From Flavobacteriales bacterium UBA1531 (lineage in GTDB: Bacteria > Bacteroidota > Bacteroidia > Flavobacteriales_D > Sanyastnellaceae): a DNA stretch of 19,493 nt. Shown here one piece after another: positions 1 to 8,382 of this stretch. How positions within the stretch are numbered: the stretch's first letter is position 1; every line of letters begins with the position of its first letter. Below the pieces are notes generated by a model. It saw only the letters and a program-made list of their open reading frames with translations, did not search any database and had not been told where the DNA came from. The position numbers were made by a program, and so were the translations under genes. The stretch is from contig DCPZ01000024.1 in assembly GCA_002323795.1 (NCBI GenBank), positions 1 through 19,493 on the forward strand, written 5' to 3'.

Positions 1-5
1 AACGA

Positions 6-362
6 ATGCGACAAATTTCTATTAAACCTCGGTCAAACCGTGTTTTATACAACGTAACCATCGGTATAAACCCCACGAAAATCGAGGAATGGAAGCGTTT
101 TATGCGTGAAGATCACCTCCCAAAAATTCTGGGAAGCAATTGCTTTGAGAGCTACCGAATGTGTAGAATCGTCGACGAACAGGCCGATTCGACAACAATT
201 GCGGTGCAGTATATCGCGAATAGCCTTGAAGACTTACAGAAATACCACGCAGAACATGCCCCGAAGCTGCAACAAGAACATCTCGCCAAGTTTGGAAGTG
301 ATGCCATCGCTTATCGTTCGGTTTTGAGCATTTTAGAAGAGGGTGTGTGGGAGGAAAGCTAA
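6..362 (+). CDS. DUF4286 family protein
   Basis: A 118-residue soluble protein of unknown function. Its core, beginning LYNVTIGINPTKIEEWKRFM, looks like the DUF4286 family, small alpha/beta proteins common in Bacteroidota that usually begin only a few residues before the 'YNVT' strand. Here about 13 basic residues (MRQISIKPRSNRV) precede it. The frame has no stop upstream within the window, so the true start may lie left of position 1 and the ATG at 6 is provisional. No signal peptide, membrane segment or catalytic motif is visible. The next gene, rsmA, starts 50 bases downstream on the same strand; this pairing recurs in Bacteroidota and hints at co-transcription, but not at a specific role. 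The family assignment is by recognition and is fairly confident; the function is unknown. Confidence 0.75.
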   Translation: MRQISIKPRSNRVLYNVTIGINPTKIEEWKRFMREDHLPKILGSNCFESYRMCRIVDEQADSTTIAVQYIANSLEDLQKYHAEHAPKLQQEHLAKFGSDAIAYRSVLSILEEGVWEES

Positions 363-412
363 AGGACGGCTGAGACCATCTCCATTCAAGCTAACTTGCC
401 CTCTCGAGTATC

Positions 413-1195
413 ATGAAGCGAAAAATAGTCAGCCCCAAAAAACATTTAGGCCAGCATTTCCTCAAAGATGAAGCGACTGCTCTTCGCATTGCACAGTCCG
501 TTCAATGCGACGGGAATCAAGCATTCATTGAGGTAGGTCCTGGAACTGGAGCACTCACCACACACTTGGTCCAACGATTCAGTTCCAACCTCATTGCACT
601 TGATGTCGACCAAGAAAGCATCGATCACTTGCGCAACGAAGACTGGATTGCATCAACACACATTCTTAACGCGGACATCCTTAAGGTGCCTCTTGAACAA
701 CTGACTTCAAAACAAGAAGTGGTCATCGTCGGTAACTTTCCGTATAACATCAGCTCACAGATTTTATTTCGTGCACTTGATTGGCGAGAAAACTGTGTAG
801 AGTTGGTGGGAATGTTCCAAAAGGAAGTCGCTGAACGGGTCTGCGCTGCGCATGGCTCAAAAGTCTATGGGATATTGAGCGTATTGCTGCAAACGTATTA
901 TGACGCTGAGTATCTCTTCACTGTGCCGCCCCATGTGTTCATACCACCGCCAAAAGTTCAGAGCGGTGTGATTCGATTGGTCAAAAAGCCTGTGCACCCA
1001 GAGGGGATCCCTTACAAACATTTGAAGCGCGTCACAAAAGCCGCATTCAATCAACGACGCAAAACCTTACGAAACGCACTTCGATCAGGGGGGCTGGATA
1101 TATCCAATGTTGACAAAGCCTTTTTGACACAGCGCGCTGAGCAGTTATCTCCTGATGAATTCGCTACCTTGGCCGGCTCTATTCCCTCGGATTGA
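413..1195 (+). CDS. rsmA: 16S rRNA (adenine1518-N6/adenine1519-N6)-dimethyltransferase RsmA
   Basis: Dimethylates two adjacent adenines in the 3' terminal helix of 16S rRNA, using S-adenosylmethionine, late in small-subunit assembly (KsgA/Dim1 family). The 260-residue protein shows the N-terminal K-HLGQHFL signature (residues 10-17), the SAM-binding motif EVGPGTGALT (40-49), the acidic end of the next strand (ALDVD, 62-66), and the catalytic NFPYNIS motif (108-114), where many families have NLPY. The C-terminal part carries PPKVQSGVIRL and AAFNQRRKTLRNAL, typical of the helical rRNA-binding domain. Length is normal for the family. The ATG at 413 gives the expected short basic N-terminus. The next coding sequence, fbp, follows after about 65 bases on the same strand. 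Assignment is secure. Confidence 0.96.
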   Translation: MKRKIVSPKKHLGQHFLKDEATALRIAQSVQCDGNQAFIEVGPGTGALTTHLVQRFSSNLIALDVDQESIDHLRNEDWIASTHILNADILKVPLEQLTSKQEVVIVGNFPYNISSQILFRALDWRENCVELVGMFQKEVAERVCAAHGSKVYGILSVLLQTYYDAEYLFTVPPHVFIPPPKVQSGVIRLVKKPVHPEGIPYKHLKRVTKAAFNQRRKTLRNALRSGGLDISNVDKAFLTQRAEQLSPDEFATLAGSIPSD

Positions 1196-1238
1196 GCGTA
1201 ACAAACGGTTGCTCTTTTCGTACATTCGTTTTAACACC

Positions 1239-1257
1239 GCAATGACCGGTGCATTGC
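1239..1257 (+). repeat. Inverted repeat directly before fbp
   Basis: GCAATG (1239-1244), ACCGGTG, CATTGC (1252-1257) ends three bases before the fbp ATG at 1261 and includes the rejected GTG start. As RNA it would put a six-pair stem against the start codon. It may be chance; no promoter is evident in the 65-base rsmA-fbp gap. Confidence 0.3.
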
Positions 1258-1260
1258 AGA

Positions 1261-2265
1261 ATGTCGAAAGCCATTACACTTCAAGAGTTCATCATGGACT
1301 CCCAAGCAGAGTTCCCGTTTGTATCGGGACAGCTAACCCGCCTGCTCTCGGACATTGGTGTCGCAGCCAAAATCGTCAACCACCAAGTAAATAGAGCGGG
1401 GCTCGCGGGGATCCTTGGCCAGTCCGGGTCGCAGAATGCCCACAATGAAGATCAACAAAAACTGGACGTGTTTGCTGACAGCACCTTCATGCGCATATTA
1501 ACTGCAGGCAAATCCGTCGCAGGAATCGGCTCCGAAGAGCAGGACGACTACATCTTGTGCCACGATCACGGCAAAGAAGGCAAATATGTCGTGATGATCG
1601 ACCCACTGGATGGAAGCTCAAATATTGATGTCAACGTTTCCATCGGAACCATTTTTAGCATTTACCGCCGCGTGACCCCTTTAGGTGCACCGCTCAGCGA
1701 CCAAGATTTCCTCCAACAAGGCACAGAGCAAGTCGTCGCAGGCTACATTTTGTATGGATCGTCTACCATGCTTGTTTACACGACAGGAACAGGTGTCAAT
1801 GGATTTACTATGGATCCAGCAATCGGAGAGTTCTTTCTCTCTCACCCCGCCATGAAATTCCCGGAAACCGGAATGATCTATTCCATCAACGATGCCCTGC
1901 TCGATGCATCACCTCCAGCAGTGCAAAAATTCATTGGCGGCTGCAGAGAAGCACAAGGCCTCGGTTTAAAAGCGCGTTACATCGGTAGCCTCGTAACAGA
2001 TTTTCATCGCAACCTCATCAAGGGTGGGCTCTATTTGTATCCCAGCACCAAAAGCAACCCTGAGGGGAAATTGAGACTGATGTATGAATGCAATCCACTG
2101 GCATTTATTGCACAGCAAGCCGGAGGACACGCAGAAGACGATAGCTCCAACATCCTTGACATTCAACCAACCTCACTGCACCAGCGATCCCCGTTTTATG
2201 TGGGAAGCTTGAATATGATTCAGGGCCTTCGTTCCTGTTGGATGTCAACTGCAGACCCCAAGTGA
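1261..2265 (+). CDS. fbp: Class I fructose-1,6-bisphosphatase
   Basis: Hydrolyses fructose 1,6-bisphosphate to fructose 6-phosphate in the cytoplasm, the committed step of gluconeogenesis. The class I family is shown by the metal-binding motif DPLDGSSNIDVNVSIGT (residues 114-130), the upstream acidic GSEEQDD (90-96), a substrate-binding stretch around YIGSLVTDFHRNLIKGGLYLYP, and KLRLMYECNPLAF near the C-terminus. I place the start at ATG 1261 (MSKAITLQEF, 334 residues), because this matches the usual N-terminus of the family; an in-frame GTG at 1249 would add four residues and lies inside a small inverted repeat. Its role is separate from its neighbours, which serve RNA and DNA maintenance, so the arrangement is probably only shared transcription. 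Assignment is secure; the exact start is likely. Confidence 0.95.
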   Translation: MSKAITLQEFIMDSQAEFPFVSGQLTRLLSDIGVAAKIVNHQVNRAGLAGILGQSGSQNAHNEDQQKLDVFADSTFMRILTAGKSVAGIGSEEQDDYILCHDHGKEGKYVVMIDPLDGSSNIDVNVSIGTIFSIYRRVTPLGAPLSDQDFLQQGTEQVVAGYILYGSSTMLVYTTGTGVNGFTMDPAIGEFFLSHPAMKFPETGMIYSINDALLDASPPAVQKFIGGCREAQGLGLKARYIGSLVTDFHRNLIKGGLYLYPSTKSNPEGKLRLMYECNPLAFIAQQAGGHAEDDSSNILDIQPTSLHQRSPFYVGSLNMIQGLRSCWMSTADPK

Positions 2266-2316
2266 GGACAGAACCCTCCTTGCTACTAACTTCGCACCTG
2301 CAATTTCACGCCAACA

Positions 2317-5300
2317 ATGCGGGTCGACGAACTTATTCAATTTTACAGGGCCGATGCCCGTGCTCAATTATTGAAGCGAACTTGGAGCCAAGACGGATCC
2401 AAAACCGAACTTAAGGGCATTGTCGGCTCTGCTACGCCGCTTCTCGCGGCTTCACTATTTCGTGAAGCGGACGATTCGGAATCACTGGTCAATCAACCGA
2501 GCCACCTTTTCATTCTGGACGACAAGGAAACAGCCGCATATTTTTTGAATGACTTGGAGCAACTGTTAGGGAAATCACACCGGATTTTATTTTTCCCACG
2601 TTCGGCACGCGTCCCCTACCAAGAAGAGGTGACTGAAAACGCTAACATTGCAATGCGAGCTGAGGTGCTCAACGAAATCAACCGTGACGGAAAGGGATTG
2701 GCCATTGTCACCTTTGGAGAGGCATTGGCTGAACAAGTAATCAGCCAAAGAGAGCTCTCGGAGCAAACATTTGCGTTAGCCTTGGGTGAAAAATACACGA
2801 TGGACTTCTTGGATGAGGTCTTCATTGAATATGGATTCAGCAAAGTCGACTTTGTTTATGAACCAGGGCAATACGCTGTGCGTGGTGGAATTGTGGATGT
2901 TTTTTCATTTTCGTTTGATCATCCCTATCGCATTGAGTTCTTTGGCGATGAAGTGGAATCCATCCGAAAGTTCGATCCAACCAATCAGCTGAGCATCAAC
3001 AAGATGACAAAGGCTGTTGTGGTCCCAAACATCGGTGATCAGGCGCTGCATGAAGCCGTCGAGCCATTTTTCAATTTCATTCCCGCAGACACTCGGGTCT
3101 GGGTGGCTGATGCCGCGCGATGCGAAAAGCAACTCGAAAAGGCCATGGAAAAGGCAGAAAAAGCCTTTGAGCGGGTGGCTTCTGAGTTAAATTTCACTCC
3201 GCCAGATAAACTATACCTCGATCCTTCAGGGTTGCAAAAACTCCTGCGCCCATTCCATGTCATCGAATTCGACGGCGGAACAACCTTTCCCAATCGCGTC
3301 GTCATCGAATGGAATATGATTCCGCAGCCTAGCTTCAATAAGAATTTTGATATGATCACCTCCAACTTGCAGGCCAATGACCGGCAAGGGTATCACAATG
3401 TGATTGTTGCCGGTCAGGCCACTCAAATTGAGCGTCTGCACGACATCTTTGCTGATCGGGAAGAAGATGTGCCGCATCATCCCATTCCACTAGAACTGAG
3501 CAACGGATTCGTAGACAAGGATTTAAAGCTACTCGTGTACACGGACCACCAACTGTTTGAGCGTTACCACCGCTTCCGACTCAAGGAAGGGTTTCGTAAA
3601 AACAAACAGGCCTTGACGCTTAAGGAACTGATGGCCCTCGAACCCGGGGATTATGTGGTGCACATCGATCATGGAATTGGGGAGTTTGGTGGGCTGCAAA
3701 AGATTGACGTCAACGGAAAAGAGCAAGAGGCCATTCGCCTGAGCTACAAAGGCGGCGATGTGCTCTATGTGAACATCCATTCGCTCCACCGAATTGCGAA
3801 ATACACGTCGAAAGAGGGTACATTACCAAAAATCAGCAAACTCGGCACGGGAGCATGGGCAGCAACAAAGGCCAAAACCAAGACTCGAGTAAAAGAACTG
3901 GCTTTTGACCTTCTCAAACTGTACGCCAAACGAAAAAACTCCAAAGGGTTTTCGTTCTCCCCCGACAACTATATGCTCCATGAATTGGAAGCAAGTTTTA
4001 TGTTCGAAGAGACTCCTGATCAACACTCTGCGATTGAAGCGGTCAAAAAAGACATGGAAAGACCCATTCCAATGGACCGATTGGTTTGTGGCGATGTTGG
4101 ATTTGGTAAAACCGAGGTCGCCATCCGAGCGGCCTTCAAAGCCGCTGCAGACGGCAAACAAGTAGCCGTTCTGGTTCCAACGACTATTTTATCCATGCAG
4201 CATTTTCGGAGCTTCTCACGGCGCCTCAGGGATTTCCCCGTAAGCGTTGATTACATCAATCGATTCAAAACAGGAAAAGCTCTTAGCGAGACATTAAAAA
4301 AGCTCGAAGCTGGCCAAGTCGATATCCTCATAGGCACCCATGCCCTTGTGGGAAAGCGTGTCAAGTTCAAAGATTTGGGTTTGATGATTATCGACGAGGA
4401 ACAAAAATTTGGTGTGGCAGTAAAGGATAAGCTCAAAACCTTACGTGCAGATGTAGATGCGTTGACCCTCACCGCTACTCCCATCCCACGAACACTTCAA
4501 TTCAGCCTGATGGGCGCTCGCGATCTCAGCACCATAGCCACGCCTCCGCCCAATCGTCAGCCGGTTGAAACGCACTTGGCCTCGTTCAGTGAGGATGTGA
4601 TTCGCGACGCAATAGCTTACGAAATTAGCCGTGGCGGCCAAGTTTATTTCGTCAATAACCGCGTCAAAAACATCCAAGAAGTATCCGGAATGATTACAAG
4701 ACTCATTCCTGATGCGAGAGTCTGCATTGGTCATGGCCAGATGGATGGAAAGCAACTCGAGGATGTCATGGCTCAGTTCATCGAAGGAGCTTTTGACGTA
4801 CTCGTCGCCACGACAATCATTGAGTCAGGAATCGACATTAGCAATGCCAATACGATGATCATCAACGATGCACATCAATTCGGTCTTAGCGACCTGCATC
4901 AATTGCGTGGTCGCGTTGGACGGTCGAATAAGAAGGCCTTTTGCTATTTGCTTGCGCCGCCCATTAGTTTGCTTCCGGACGAGAGCCGAAAACGACTTCA
5001 AGCCATTGAACAATTCAGTGATCTCGGCAGTGGAATTCAAATCGCCATGCGAGACCTCGACATCCGCGGGGCAGGAGACCTATTAGGTGGCGAGCAGAGC
5101 GGATTCATCTCTGAACTTGGCTTTGAGATGTATCAAAAAATCCTAGCTGAAGCTGTGCAAGAGCTGAAAGAGGAATCCTTCTCGGAATTGTTTGAAGAAG
5201 AACGCAAAGCCGATCGTCGCTACGTGACCGAAGCCGCGATTGAAACCGATTTTGCCTTGATGATTCCCGATCATTATGTGAACGATATCCCAGAACGCAT

Positions 5301-5721
5301 TTCGCTTTACCGCGAACTTGACGACCTCGACCACGAATCAGAATTGGCCGCATTCAAAGAGCGTCTGGAAGATCGCTTCGGCCCCTTACCTCAAGAAACT
5401 GATGCTTTGATTGATACGATACGATTGCGTTGGCTAGCCGAGTTCTTGGGGATGGAGAAAATCGTTCTCAAAGGAGGAAAGCTGATTGCCGCCTTCATCG
5501 CAAATGAAGAAAGCTCTTTCTTCCAAGGCACCACGTTTGCAAGGATTTTAAACTACCTAAAGCAGCACGCGAAAGACACCAAAATGTACCAGCGCAATGG
5601 TGCTTTGCGAATGAGCATTGAAGGCATTCAATCAACACTGGCGGCATTGCGCGTGCTCGAAGATATCGCCGGACTGCGCGCTGAAGAAGCGGCCCCCAAA
5701 TATGAATCGCCCGTCGGCTAA
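2317..5721 (+). CDS. mfd: Transcription-repair coupling factor Mfd
   Basis: An ATP-driven DNA translocase that removes RNA polymerase stalled at lesions and recruits UvrA for nucleotide excision repair. The 1134-residue protein has the full architecture: an N-terminal UvrB-like region (about 1-340); the RNA-polymerase-interacting CarD-like domain (about 440-505, around YVVHIDHGIGEFGG); a helicase core with Walker A GDVGFGKT (592-599), Walker B DEEQ (693-696), TATPIPRTLQFSLMGARDL and the arginine-finger motif QLRGRVGRS; and a C-terminal TRCF domain. Length is close to E. coli Mfd (1148), so nothing is missing. The start at ATG 2317 (MRVDELIQFY) is the first Met in frame and lies 51 bases after fbp. 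truB follows after 11 bases, suggesting co-transcription. Confidence 0.97.
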   Translation: MRVDELIQFYRADARAQLLKRTWSQDGSKTELKGIVGSATPLLAASLFREADDSESLVNQPSHLFILDDKETAAYFLNDLEQLLGKSHRILFFPRSARVPYQEEVTENANIAMRAEVLNEINRDGKGLAIVTFGEALAEQVISQRELSEQTFALALGEKYTMDFLDEVFIEYGFSKVDFVYEPGQYAVRGGIVDVFSFSFDHPYRIEFFGDEVESIRKFDPTNQLSINKMTKAVVVPNIGDQALHEAVEPFFNFIPADTRVWVADAARCEKQLEKAMEKAEKAFERVASELNFTPPDKLYLDPSGLQKLLRPFHVIEFDGGTTFPNRVVIEWNMIPQPSFNKNFDMITSNLQANDRQGYHNVIVAGQATQIERLHDIFADREEDVPHHPIPLELSNGFVDKDLKLLVYTDHQLFERYHRFRLKEGFRKNKQALTLKELMALEPGDYVVHIDHGIGEFGGLQKIDVNGKEQEAIRLSYKGGDVLYVNIHSLHRIAKYTSKEGTLPKISKLGTGAWAATKAKTKTRVKELAFDLLKLYAKRKNSKGFSFSPDNYMLHELEASFMFEETPDQHSAIEAVKKDMERPIPMDRLVCGDVGFGKTEVAIRAAFKAAADGKQVAVLVPTTILSMQHFRSFSRRLRDFPVSVDYINRFKTGKALSETLKKLEAGQVDILIGTHALVGKRVKFKDLGLMIIDEEQKFGVAVKDKLKTLRADVDALTLTATPIPRTLQFSLMGARDLSTIATPPPNRQPVETHLASFSEDVIRDAIAYEISRGGQVYFVNNRVKNIQEVSGMITRLIPDARVCIGHGQMDGKQLEDVMAQFIEGAFDVLVATTIIESGIDISNANTMIINDAHQFGLSDLHQLRGRVGRSNKKAFCYLLAPPISLLPDESRKRLQAIEQFSDLGSGIQIAMRDLDIRGAGDLLGGEQSGFISELGFEMYQKILAEAVQELKEESFSELFEEERKADRRYVTEAAIETDFALMIPDHYVNDIPERISLYRELDDLDHESELAAFKERLEDRFGPLPQETDALIDTIRLRWLAEFLGMEKIVLKGGKLIAAFIANEESSFFQGTTFARILNYLKQHAKDTKMYQRNGALRMSIEGIQSTLAALRVLEDIAGLRAEEAAPKYESPVG

Positions 5722-5732
5722 AAACGATTTTC

Positions 5733-6500
5733 ATGACAAATGACGACGTCCTTCCTGTGATGACTTTTCGCAAGTTGGAAGACTTCAAAGAGGGGCAGAT
5801 CTTATTGGTCGACAAGCCCCTTGAATGGACCTCATTTGACGTGGTCAATAAAGTCAGAGGACATTTACGCCATGCACTTAATTTGAAAAAAATCAAGGTC
5901 GGCCATGCAGGCACACTCGACCCATTGGCTACTGGTGTTTTGGTTGTTTGCACAGGCAAAGCCACCAAGCGCATTGAGACGCTTCAAGCACAGGATAAGT
6001 CGTACACTGCCACCATCCGACTCGGCGCTCATACGCCTTGTCTCGATGCGGAATTACCTGTAGAACGCTGGATTGATGCTTCGCACTTATTGCCCAAGGA
6101 AATCAACGCTGCTGTCGCCTCACTCTGTGGTTCGGTGCAGCAACTCCCTCCTCGGTACAGTGCAAAAAAGGTCAATGGCCAAAAAGCTTATGCCGTGGCT
6201 CGAAAAGGAGGAGAAATAGAACTAAGGCGTGCTTCAATCGAAATCAAAAAGATGAAAACGAGGACCATCCAGCACCTCGAAATCGACGGTCATCCCGTGG
6301 TGGAAGTCGACATAGAAATCGATTGCACCAAGGGCACATACATTCGTTCGATTGCTCGAGATCTTGGCGAAAAATTGGGAGTTGGCGGTCATTTGACCGC
6401 ATTGAGGAGAACGCTGAATGGACCCTATGCGATCACGGAATGCGTTCAACTTCCCGACCTTATTGAAGTCATCGAATCACTTCCACAAGCCGATCAATAA
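5733..6500 (+). CDS. truB: tRNA pseudouridine(55) synthase TruB
   Basis: Converts U55 in the T-psi-C loop of elongator tRNAs to pseudouridine. Key evidence is the KVGHAGTLDPLATGVLVV block, with the catalytic aspartate at residue 63, preceded by the N-terminal GQILLVDKPLEWTSFDVVNK strand. Further family signatures are QLPPRYSAKKVNGQKAY and the CTKGTYIRSIARDLGE stretch near the C-terminus. At 255 residues it matches the shorter TruB form that lacks most of the C-terminal PUA extension. The start at ATG 5733 precedes the conserved core by about 20 residues; ATG 5760 is an alternative that leaves the core intact. It follows mfd by 11 bases and precedes queA by 75 bases. A truB-queA neighbourhood is common in Bacteroidota. 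Confidence 0.95.
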   Translation: MTNDDVLPVMTFRKLEDFKEGQILLVDKPLEWTSFDVVNKVRGHLRHALNLKKIKVGHAGTLDPLATGVLVVCTGKATKRIETLQAQDKSYTATIRLGAHTPCLDAELPVERWIDASHLLPKEINAAVASLCGSVQQLPPRYSAKKVNGQKAYAVARKGGEIELRRASIEIKKMKTRTIQHLEIDGHPVVEVDIEIDCTKGTYIRSIARDLGEKLGVGGHLTALRRTLNGPYAITECVQLPDLIEVIESLPQADQ

Positions 6501-6507
6501 CTTACGG

Positions 6508-6538
6508 TTGACCTTTGACTACGAATTCATTAAGTTTG
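6508..6538 (+). promoter_or_regulatory. Bacteroidota-type promoter for queA
   Basis: TTG at 6508-6510, a 20-base spacer, then TAAGTTTG at 6531-6538, a perfect match to the TAnnTTTG -7 element of the Bacteroidota primary sigma factor. It lies in the truB-queA gap and predicts a leader of about 30 bases before the queA ATG at 6576. So queA is probably transcribed independently even if the upstream operon reads through. Confidence 0.6.
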
Positions 6539-6575
6539 CCGACCATTTACACGCGCCTCGGAAACCCGATTTTTT

Positions 6576-7625
6576 ATGAAATTATCCTCCTTCAAGTACG
6601 ACATTTCGCCCGATTTCATTGCCCAAAACCCCCTGGACAACCGTGATGACAGTCGCCTCATGGTCGTGGACAAAGACAAGGGCACCATTGAGCATAAAAT
6701 GTTCAAGGATGTTTTGGATGAATTCGATGAAGGTGACGTTTTCGTGGCCAACGACACGCGCGTATTTCCGGCGAAACTTTACGGTAATAAAGAAAAGACT
6801 GGTGCCGTCATCGAAGTTTTCTTGCTGCGCGAATTGAATCGAGAAAGCATCCTGTGGGATGTGTTGGTCGATCCCGCCCGAAAAATCAGAATTGGCAACA
6901 AGCTCTATTTTGGTGAAAACGACGAATTGGTCGCAGAAGTCATTGATAACACCACGTCCCGCGGCCGCACTTTGCGGTTTTTGTTTGATGGTTCGTACGA
7001 GGAGTTTATGGCTGTGATTTTTCAGTTGGGTGAGACGCCTTTGCCCAAATACATTGAGCGTCCCGTGGGTCCAGAAGACCGCGAGCGGTTCCAGACGATT
7101 TACGCGAAGAACCTGGGTGCTGTGGCCGTGCCTACTGCAGGCCTGCACTTCTCCAAACAATTGATGAAGCGATTGGAGATCAAGGGCATCGACATGACCT
7201 ACCTCACGCTGCACATTGGACTCGGCACGTTTCGGCCTGTCGAAGTGGAAGACTTGACCAAACACAAGGTTGATTCGGAGCAATTGATCATTCCAGAAAG
7301 CTGCGCCGATCGGGTAAACCGAGCCAAAGAAGAAGGCAAGCGGATTGTTTCTGTAGGTGCAACTGCGATGCGTGCCATGGAGACTTCTGTGAGCACAACG
7401 CAAACGTTGAAGCCATACAACGGATGGACCAATAAATTCATCTTCCCAAAGTATGACTTCAAGATTTCAGATGCCCTCATCACCAATTTCCACACGCCGC
7501 AAAGCACGCTATTGATGTTGAGCTCTGCTTTTGCCGGTCACGACTTGGTCATGGAGGCTTATGATCAAGCGATGAAAGAAAAATACCGCTTTTTCGCCTA
7601 CGGCGATGCCTTGCTCATCAAGTGA
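6576..7625 (+). CDS. queA: S-adenosylmethionine:tRNA ribosyltransferase-isomerase QueA
   Basis: Transfers and isomerises the ribosyl group of S-adenosylmethionine onto 7-aminomethyl-7-deazaguanine in tRNA, giving epoxyqueuosine in the queuosine pathway. The 349-residue protein matches QueA along its length: N-terminal FKYDISPDFIAQNPLDNRDDSRL, VFVANDTRVFPAKLYG, ETPLPKYIERP, AVAVPTAGLHFSKQLM, THLHIGLGTF-like LTLHIGLGTFRPVEVED, and C-terminal TNFHTPQSTLLMLSSAFAG. The start at ATG 6576 is the family norm. A long open frame lies antisense to it (6582-7403) but is a codon-bias shadow. No other queuosine gene is in the window. Confidence 0.96.
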   Translation: MKLSSFKYDISPDFIAQNPLDNRDDSRLMVVDKDKGTIEHKMFKDVLDEFDEGDVFVANDTRVFPAKLYGNKEKTGAVIEVFLLRELNRESILWDVLVDPARKIRIGNKLYFGENDELVAEVIDNTTSRGRTLRFLFDGSYEEFMAVIFQLGETPLPKYIERPVGPEDRERFQTIYAKNLGAVAVPTAGLHFSKQLMKRLEIKGIDMTYLTLHIGLGTFRPVEVEDLTKHKVDSEQLIIPESCADRVNRAKEEGKRIVSVGATAMRAMETSVSTTQTLKPYNGWTNKFIFPKYDFKISDALITNFHTPQSTLLMLSSAFAGHDLVMEAYDQAMKEKYRFFAYGDALLIK

Positions 7626-7630
7626 CATCC

Positions 7631-7652
7631 ACTCCTGCAGGAAGTCTTTTTT
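7631..7652 (+). terminator. Possible intrinsic terminator after queA
   Basis: ACTCC (7631-7635), loop TGCA, then GG-A-AGT (7640-7645), forming a five-pair stem with one bulged A, followed by CTTTTTT to 7652. It begins six bases after the queA stop. The stem is short, so the terminator call is tentative. Confidence 0.4.
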
Positions 7653-7677
7653 CGCCCTTTAGAGCATTTCATGAAAT

Positions 7678-7707
7678 TTGTGCGAACTTCAGACTCAAAT
7701 TTTGAGT
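7678..7707 (+). promoter_or_regulatory. Candidate promoter with overlapping palindrome upstream of the thioredoxin-like gene
   Basis: TTG at 7678-7680, a 16-base spacer, and AAATTTTG at 7697-7704, which differs from TAnnTTTG only at the first base. The -7 region lies inside a perfect 7+1+7 inverted repeat, ACTCAAA-T-TTTGAGT (7693-7707), ending nine bases before the ATG at 7717. That placement would suit an operator, but no regulator can be named. It could also be chance in an A/T-rich gap. Confidence 0.3.
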
Positions 7708-7716
7708 TAACTCGTC

Positions 7717-8379
7717 ATGAATAATCTCTTTAAAAAACCTTTTGCCATGCTCGGCGCAGCGGCAATTGTAGCCGGTTCCCTCTTTATCAGTGCGGGACTG
7801 CCAGTAAACGAACCACAACCTGAACTCGCTATTGGCGCCAAGGCACCTTTGGCCGATGCAGCGATGACAAGTGCTGACGGCACCATGATGACCCTAGAAT
7901 CAGCCGCTGGTCCAAACGGGCTGCTTGTTGTATTCAGTTGCAACACCTGCCCATTTGTGGTCGGAAACGGTACGAAAAGTGATGGATGGGAAGGGCGTTA
8001 CAACAGCACCAATCAAGCCGCTGAGCGCATGGGCATCGAAATGGTTTTAGTCAATTCCAATGAAGCCAAACGCGATAACCACGACAGCTTGGAAGCCATG
8101 CAGGAGCGCGCCAAGTCGGAAGGTTACGAAATGCCTTACCTGCTTGATAAGGCCCACCGCATCGCAGATGCTTTTGGAGCGCTCAAAACCCCTCATGTCT
8201 ACTTGTTTGACAAGAATATGACATTGGTATACCGAGGGTCCTTAGACGATAATGTCAGCGACGCAAACGCGGTTCAAGACAATTACATCATGGATGCCAT
8301 GACCTCCTTGAAGCGAGGAAAAGCATGCGATGTTGCCGAAACAAAAGCCATCGGCTGTTCCATCAAGCGAATGCATTAA
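7717..8379 (+). CDS. Exported thioredoxin-fold (redoxin) protein
   Basis: A 220-residue protein with an N-terminal signal sequence or anchor (basic MNNLFKK, then a hydrophobic run to about residue 28; no lipobox cysteine), so it probably works in the periplasm. A redoxin/thioredoxin-like domain follows: VVFSCNTCPFVVGNG carries the redox-active C75-x-x-C78 pair, and KTPHVYLFD (157-165) carries the cis-proline loop facing it. A C-terminal AIGCSIK motif (211-217) is characteristic of this COG0526 branch, whose members often end GCTIKW. The likely role is thiol-disulfide exchange or peroxide reduction; the substrate cannot be read from sequence. Its stop is three bases from that of the convergent carboxylase gene. 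Note C204 and C214 as possible extra disulfide partners. Confidence 0.85.
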   Translation: MNNLFKKPFAMLGAAAIVAGSLFISAGLPVNEPQPELAIGAKAPLADAAMTSADGTMMTLESAAGPNGLLVVFSCNTCPFVVGNGTKSDGWEGRYNSTNQAAERMGIEMVLVNSNEAKRDNHDSLEAMQERAKSEGYEMPYLLDKAHRIADAFGALKTPHVYLFDKNMTLVYRGSLDDNVSDANAVQDNYIMDAMTSLKRGKACDVAETKAIGCSIKRMH

Positions 8380-8382
8380 GCG

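Noticed and set aside
1221..1228. TACATTCG as a promoter -7 element for fbp
   Set aside because: It has one mismatch, and no TTG lies at an acceptable distance (9 and 26 bases only).
1249..1260. GTG start for fbp giving four extra residues
   Set aside because: The ATG at 1261 matches the usual family N-terminus, and the GTG lies inside an inverted repeat.
2287..2294. TAACTTCG as a promoter -7 element for mfd
   Set aside because: One mismatch and no TTG at the right spacing upstream.
6582..7403. A 273-codon open frame antisense to queA
   Set aside because: It lies wholly inside the strongly supported queA gene, its protein has no recognisable domain, and its composition is that expected of a frame mirrored from codon bias.
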